Origin: Sinotaia quadrata
Lineage: Eukaryota > Mollusca > Gastropoda > Architaenioglossa > Viviparidae
Reading direction: 5' to 3'
Length of the DNA stretch: 64,000 bases
Assembly: GCA_028829895.1 (NCBI GenBank)
Contig: CM054180.1
Location: 141,434,618-141,498,617, forward strand
Shown here: piece by piece, positions 48,089 through 64,000 of the stretch
Numbering within the stretch: the first letter of the stretch is position 1
Layout: each line of letters opens with the position of its first letter
Notes under the pieces: model-generated
What the model was told of the DNA's origin: nothing
Seen by the model: only the letters and a program-made list of their open reading frames with translations
Databases searched by the model: none
Program-made: the position numbers and the translations under genes

Positions 48089-48545
48089 CAGAAGAAGTCA
48101 AAATACTGTGGAACTTCGAGATAAGAACAGACCGGGTGATTCCTGCACGAAGACCAGACATTGTAGTTCTCAATAAGGCCAACAGAACAGTAGCAATCAT
48201 TGATGTCGCTGTTCCAAGTGATAGAAACATAAAAACAAAAGAAAGAAAAAAAATAGAAAAATACCAAGACCTCAGATTAGAAATCCGGAGACTGTGGAAT
48301 GTAAAAGCAGAAGTGATACCTAGCCTTGGGGAACATAATATCTGAATTGGAAGGCTACCTGAATAAATTCCCTGGAAACCACAGACTCGCTCCACTACTC
48401 AAAGCAGCGCTCCTCGGAAGTGCCCACATCCTCCGTAAAACCTTGGATCTCCCAGAATCTTGGTAAGATTTCGAGACCTTAGATCAGAACCGACATTCAA
48501 AACAGAAGTCGTAGAGTGAGGCTGAATAATAATAAAAATAATAAT
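48089..48545 (+). mobile_element. 5'-truncated LINE endonuclease fragment in an (AAT)n tract (copy E)
   Basis: Begins in TEEVKILW just upstream of the endonuclease (here KILWNFEIRTDR) and keeps RRPD and IIDVAVP. It lacks a few codons (the VIGAL region near 48320 is shortened), ends LPESW, and carries an AAT-rich tail at about 48525-48548. The insertion site is an AAT microsatellite. Confidence 0.85.
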
Positions 48546-48682
48546 AAGAGCATTGGAGAACATAACATATGAGTTAGAAGGCTATCTAAAAGCAGTGCTC
48601 CTTGGAAGTGCCCACATCCTCCGTAAAACCTTGGTTCACAACCGACAGTCAACGGAAATCGTGGGAAAAGATTGAATAATAT
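48546..48682 (+). mobile_element. Further truncated LINE fragment in the tail of copy E (copy F)
   Basis: Restarts with GAGCATTGGAGAACATAACA, keeps AVLLGSAHILRKTL, has an internal deletion and ends in TGAATAATAT. It repeats the nested-in-tail arrangement of 1203-1742. Confidence 0.75.
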
Positions 48683-49236
48683 CGTACAATTTTCTTAGAA
48701 TCTAGGGAGAGAACTGATTAATCTGTACAAAGGAAATGACGACGACGACGACGATGATGATGATGATGTAATTTATTTATTTAGAGAAAAACAATTTATA
48801 AGAACAGAATATACAGATCGTGAATAGAAGCATGTAAATACATATTTTCAGTATATTTGGAGATGCACCCTTACCCTCACCCCTCGCTCTCCATTCACCT
48901 TCACATTAAAAAAAAAGTATGCATTTAATATAACCTTTACATTCAACACATTCCACTGTAATAGATTCTAACCAAGCCCTCACGACAGGCGAAAGATTTT
49001 ATCTTTTTGAATGACACTGTAATAGCATTGTAACCAAGCCCTCACGACAGGCGAAAGATTTTATCTTTCAGAAAAGACATAAATTACTCATAGAGGAAGG
49101 TAACAATACAGCACACTTCAAATCACGAAAGATCACGTTGGTCACGTGACAACCCTTAAACCACACACAATGTCAGAAGACATCTAGAAAATCAGCATTT
49201 ATGCTAAATATTACCCCCAGGGCAACTGCCAAAGAG
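48683..49236. other. Gene 2 upstream region
   Basis: Contains a GAC/GAT repeat near 48738-48767 and a 57-bp direct duplication (TAACCAAGCCCTCACGACAG, near 48970 and 49030). No ORF. Confidence 0.6.
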
Positions 49237-49251
49237 TATATATATATATAT
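49237..49251 (+). promoter_or_regulatory. TATA-like element of gene 2
   Basis: TATATATATATATAT is followed by GTTTAAGTCTGCACAG, 119 bases before the start codon. The spacing is similar to gene 1. It could instead be an ordinary TA microsatellite. Confidence 0.5.
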
Positions 49252-49369
49252 GTTTAAGTCTGCACAGTTGTCGAAACCGTTGTTGCCACAGTCACTAGAC
49301 AGCCTACCGTGTACGGTACATCGGGCTGTGACATCTTCAACCCTGTCCTGAACTGCAGCAACTACCAGC

Positions 49370-60998
<11,629 letters not shown>

Positions 60999-61261
60999 TA
61001 ATTTTGTTTTAAATTATCGAATCGATCTCTCCTTCGCTGAATCATCCGATCTGAATCTCACGAGACTCTGCGGTTTAATTTTTATTTTCGTAGCTCATTT
61101 TAGTACTTTTAGTATATACTGAATATCAAAATGTTCATTCTCTGTCACATAAGATATAAAAATATAATGCAGAGTTATAAGCTCTATTTTGCTTAACTAA
61201 ATTTGTTTGCATTGGCAGTGTAAGACTTCAGTAGTGAGCAATTGATAATAACTTCTGTTTG

Positions 61262-61755
61262 GTCGATTAGCTATGGCATTTCATAAATAGCAAGGCACTA
61301 AACTCACTATCTAGGGCAATTCATAAATAGCAAGGCACTAAACCCACTATCTAGGGCAATTCATAAATAGCAAGGCACTAAACTCACTATCTAGGGCAAT
61401 TCATAAATAGCAAGGCACTAAACCCACTATCTAGGGCAATTCATAAATAGCAAGGCATTAAACACACTATCTAGGGCAATTCATAAATAGCAAGGCACTA
61501 AACCCACTATCTAGGGCATTTCATAAATAGCAAGGCATTAAACCCACTATCTAGGGCAATTCATAAATAGCAAGGCACTAAACCCACTATCTAGGGCAAT
61601 TCATAAATAGCAAGGCACTAAACCCACTATCTAGGGCAATTCATAAATAGCAAGGCACTAAACCCACTATCTAGGGCAATTCATAAATAGCAAGGCATTA
61701 AACCCACTATCTAGGGCAATTCATAAATAGCAAGGCACTAAACCCACTATCTATC
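61262..61755 (+). repeat. 40-bp minisatellite, 12 units, downstream of gene 2
   Basis: Units of CTATCTAGGGCAATTCATAA and ATAGCAAGGCACTAAACCCA. It starts about 260 bases after the stop codon and might lie in the 3' UTR. Confidence 0.97.
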
Positions 61756-62555
61756 CCTTAAATCGTGATTGTACAATAATGTATATAGCGAGAGAACTTG
61801 TTCATGTATAAAGTCGGTCATAATGTTATTTATAAATGTATGCTCTTTTTTCTGAAAAATCACTTTGTCATGTGACATAATGAAATGAAATTAAATATAC
61901 TCCTTGACAAAACAAGTGTTTGGTTTGGAAATTTATATGACTGTTGTTTTCTTGTTCAATTGTTTTCTTTTCCTTTTGTAATGTTTAAGAGGTGATGGGG
62001 TTATAGGTGATGGTTTATGTATCTTTTCCATACTTTTGTTTACATCAATTTCAATTTTCTATCTGATGGCTGACTTCTTTATTTGCTGACAGGTATGATA
62101 TTTGAATCGTGTCAATATTTATTGATAACAGATGCACATTTAGAAAATGAATGCTTTATGGTTTAAGCTAAAAAAATAAGGAATCACAGAAAAGATGTCA
62201 GAAAAAGGATGTCCTACAAATTGTACGGAAAACCGATATAGAAGAAGATAAATAAATAACAAGTGATGCTATCTTAACACTGGATTTAAAGAACAATAAT
62301 CCCAGTTGTTGACGTTACATAAAGACAACCATGTGCAATTGCTCTCTCTACCCGCATGTAGCGCCACCTATTAAATTATTTCTAAACGGGGAGTAGGCGA
62401 GATGGGGGAGGGGGATATGAGGTTGGTTGTTAAATTGCTGTTTGGACATTGCACTATAATTTTTATTATGGTCCACTTTTCGAATAAAGAAAGGTTACGG
62501 GACATATATTTAATTTGAAAACATTGTCTGAAATTTAAAACACTCACTTCGTTTG
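61756..62555. other. Intergenic DNA without a recognised feature
   Basis: AT-rich with no array or gene. No clear polyadenylation signal for gene 2 was found between 60999 and 61260. Confidence 0.4.
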
Positions 62556-62695
62556 GCATTGACTACAGTTACAGGATTTCTTTATTGTTTACAATTAATT
62601 TTGGCATTGACTACAGTTACAGGATTTCTTTATTGTTTACAATTCATTTTGGCATTGACTACAGTTACGTGATTTCTTTATTGTTTAAAATTAAT
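62556..62695 (+). repeat. About 58-bp tandem repeat, 2-3 units
   Basis: Units contain TTTTGGCATTGACTACAGTT and ACAGGATTTCTTTATTGTTT. Confidence 0.9.
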
Positions 62696-64000
62696 TTTGA
62701 ATCTTACAAATGAGATATTGTAAAACACAGTAAAATCTTAAGTACACTAGAGTTCAGTTGTCTTGGTGATAATTACATTTTTTAAAATAAAACCTAGGAA
62801 GGAATTTGTTAAATACCTTTAAATATTACCACATTTCGAAGTTTTATCTTATGGGATAGTTTATAGCAGGTTTCGGAATCGATAAAGAGAATAAAGTCAC
62901 ACTGTCACATGTAAGCTTACAAACCTAACGACAGTGTTTCTTAGTCTTGATGTTGGAATAATGAAAACGTAAAATGCCAGTTAAGACAAAGTGAAATAGC
63001 ACGATAGAAATGGTTTAGAAACAATTAAAACAACAATTGCATTCATACGATTAATATCTTATACATTCAGGCTGCCAAGGTAACTAAAATCAGAAGTCAA
63101 GCAAGAAAACTATTATGCTAAAAGCACGTTAATGTGGATGTTATATGACAAGTGACATCCAAATTGTCAAGCAACTAATCCAAATTGTCAAGTAACTAAT
63201 CCAAATTGTCAAGCAACTAATCCAATGTCATGCATATGAGGAAATATTATTAAATTTATTTTTTTCTCTCTAAGTGTCATCATACTCAGTCTAAACGATT
63301 AACAAAACAGCCAAATTAATTTAAACATAGAAAGGGGCTAAAATGACCATTTTGTCAACAATGTGAAACCTAAGGTGGAAATGCTAACTGAGAAAGAAAT
63401 AGGTTTGATAGTAGTTCATGCCAGTGAATGGAAAGGCGTAATTAACTTTCATGGACACATGCATTTACCTCTCTGGGGTCAGCAAGCCAAGACCATAAAT
63501 TGTGTCATGTGTACGGGAATACATGGTAGGCCACTGAGATGCTAATTTTGTCTGTGAGAAAAACAGGCACTGAGTTTTGAAATGTAACTTGTTTTAAGAA
63601 TAACCACTATACAGTTTGGTACTTTACAGTTAGATATTGTTATTGTGAAATTATTTGTTGAAATAGAATTTTGAGTTAATGAGAAGCGTAGCGTAGCAGC
63701 GGGATGGCTGTACTTGGGTTCCAGGGAGTGAACCACAACATTGACAGTGTTTTGTGTATCATCAAAACCCCCAGCATGAGGAGAAAGTGACAATAATTAT
63801 GTGAGTAGAAAAATACTAACTAGTGTAGGAATCTCAGAGCACATAAACCTAAAACTTAAAACTAAAGCTTAGAATCTTAATTAAGAATTAAACCTTAAAT
63901 AAAAAATAAATCTTAAACTTAAATCTACGTTTGTCAGTGAAGAACCATTTCAAGATTAGATTAAGAAAATATTGTGTAACTGATTGAGGAGGACTTGCAA
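62696..64000. other. Intergenic DNA; one unidentified short ORF
   Basis: Contains a small 20-bp tandem repeat (CAAATTGTCAAGCAACTAAT, 63160-63225). The ORF at 63363-63545 (60 aa with HASEWKGVINFHGHMHLPLW) does not match anything I recognise and has no splice or promoter context, so it is not called as a gene. Confidence 0.4.

Noticed and set aside
47817..48395. 192-aa minus-strand ORF with poly-Asp/Tyr
   Set aside because: It is the antisense of a trinucleotide tract joined to antisense LINE sequence.
63363..63545. 60-aa ORF with HASEWKGVINFHGHMH
   Set aside because: Not repeat-derived, but there is no recognisable domain, splice site or promoter; too short to call.

Overview
This is a eukaryotic, intron-rich, AT-rich window. 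It is most likely from a lophotrochozoan and probably a marine mollusc, although no single marker proves that. The case rests on long introns, canonical gt-ag splice sites, TATA-box promoters, several classes of animal retrotransposon and DNA transposon, and two secreted proteins whose C-termini resemble the H-type lectin domain known best from gastropods. Nothing here looks prokaryotic: there are no operons, CRISPR arrays or rRNA genes.

Only two intact protein-coding genes are supported, both on the + strand and in tandem. Gene 1 (31489-39682, six coding exons, 442 aa) and gene 2 (49370-60998, six coding exons, 393 aa) are diverged paralogues with the same architecture. Each has a signal peptide, a Tyr/Pro-rich low-complexity or repeated N-terminus, a long helical (probably coiled-coil) middle, and a beta-rich C-terminal lectin-like domain with a Gly/Tyr-rich insertion in one loop. 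Intron phases match across the middle exons (1, 0, 0, 1). Together they look like cross-linkable secreted matrix, mucus or adhesive proteins, but function is inferred.

The first 28 kb is repeat-dominated. It holds fossil copies of a LINE with a restriction-like endonuclease (Dong/R4-like; 1-1740, 19700-22860, with further copies at 48.1-48.7 kb), a broken Ty3/gypsy integrase (5727-6760), a large duplicated segment (1-3390 versus 21650-24900), and another duplication (8.2-10.6 kb versus 13.4-17.2 kb) in which a 40-bp satellite has exploded to about 43 units. At 28.0-30.2 kb there is an APE-type LINE remnant and a 1.5-kb solo LTR with a 5-bp target duplication. The largest intron of gene 2 carries a deleted hAT transposon with perfect 8-bp target duplications.

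The striking global property is the density of minisatellites (units about 20-95 bp) in introns and intergenic DNA. In gene 2, one intron has its 5' splice site repeated four times (33-bp units, in frame) and its 3' splice site repeated nine times (59-bp units). In gene 1, a branch-point-like motif is repeated eight times upstream of exon 4. A possible third, orphan exon of the same gene family lies at 4622-4681, directly downstream of a similar acceptor-like array.
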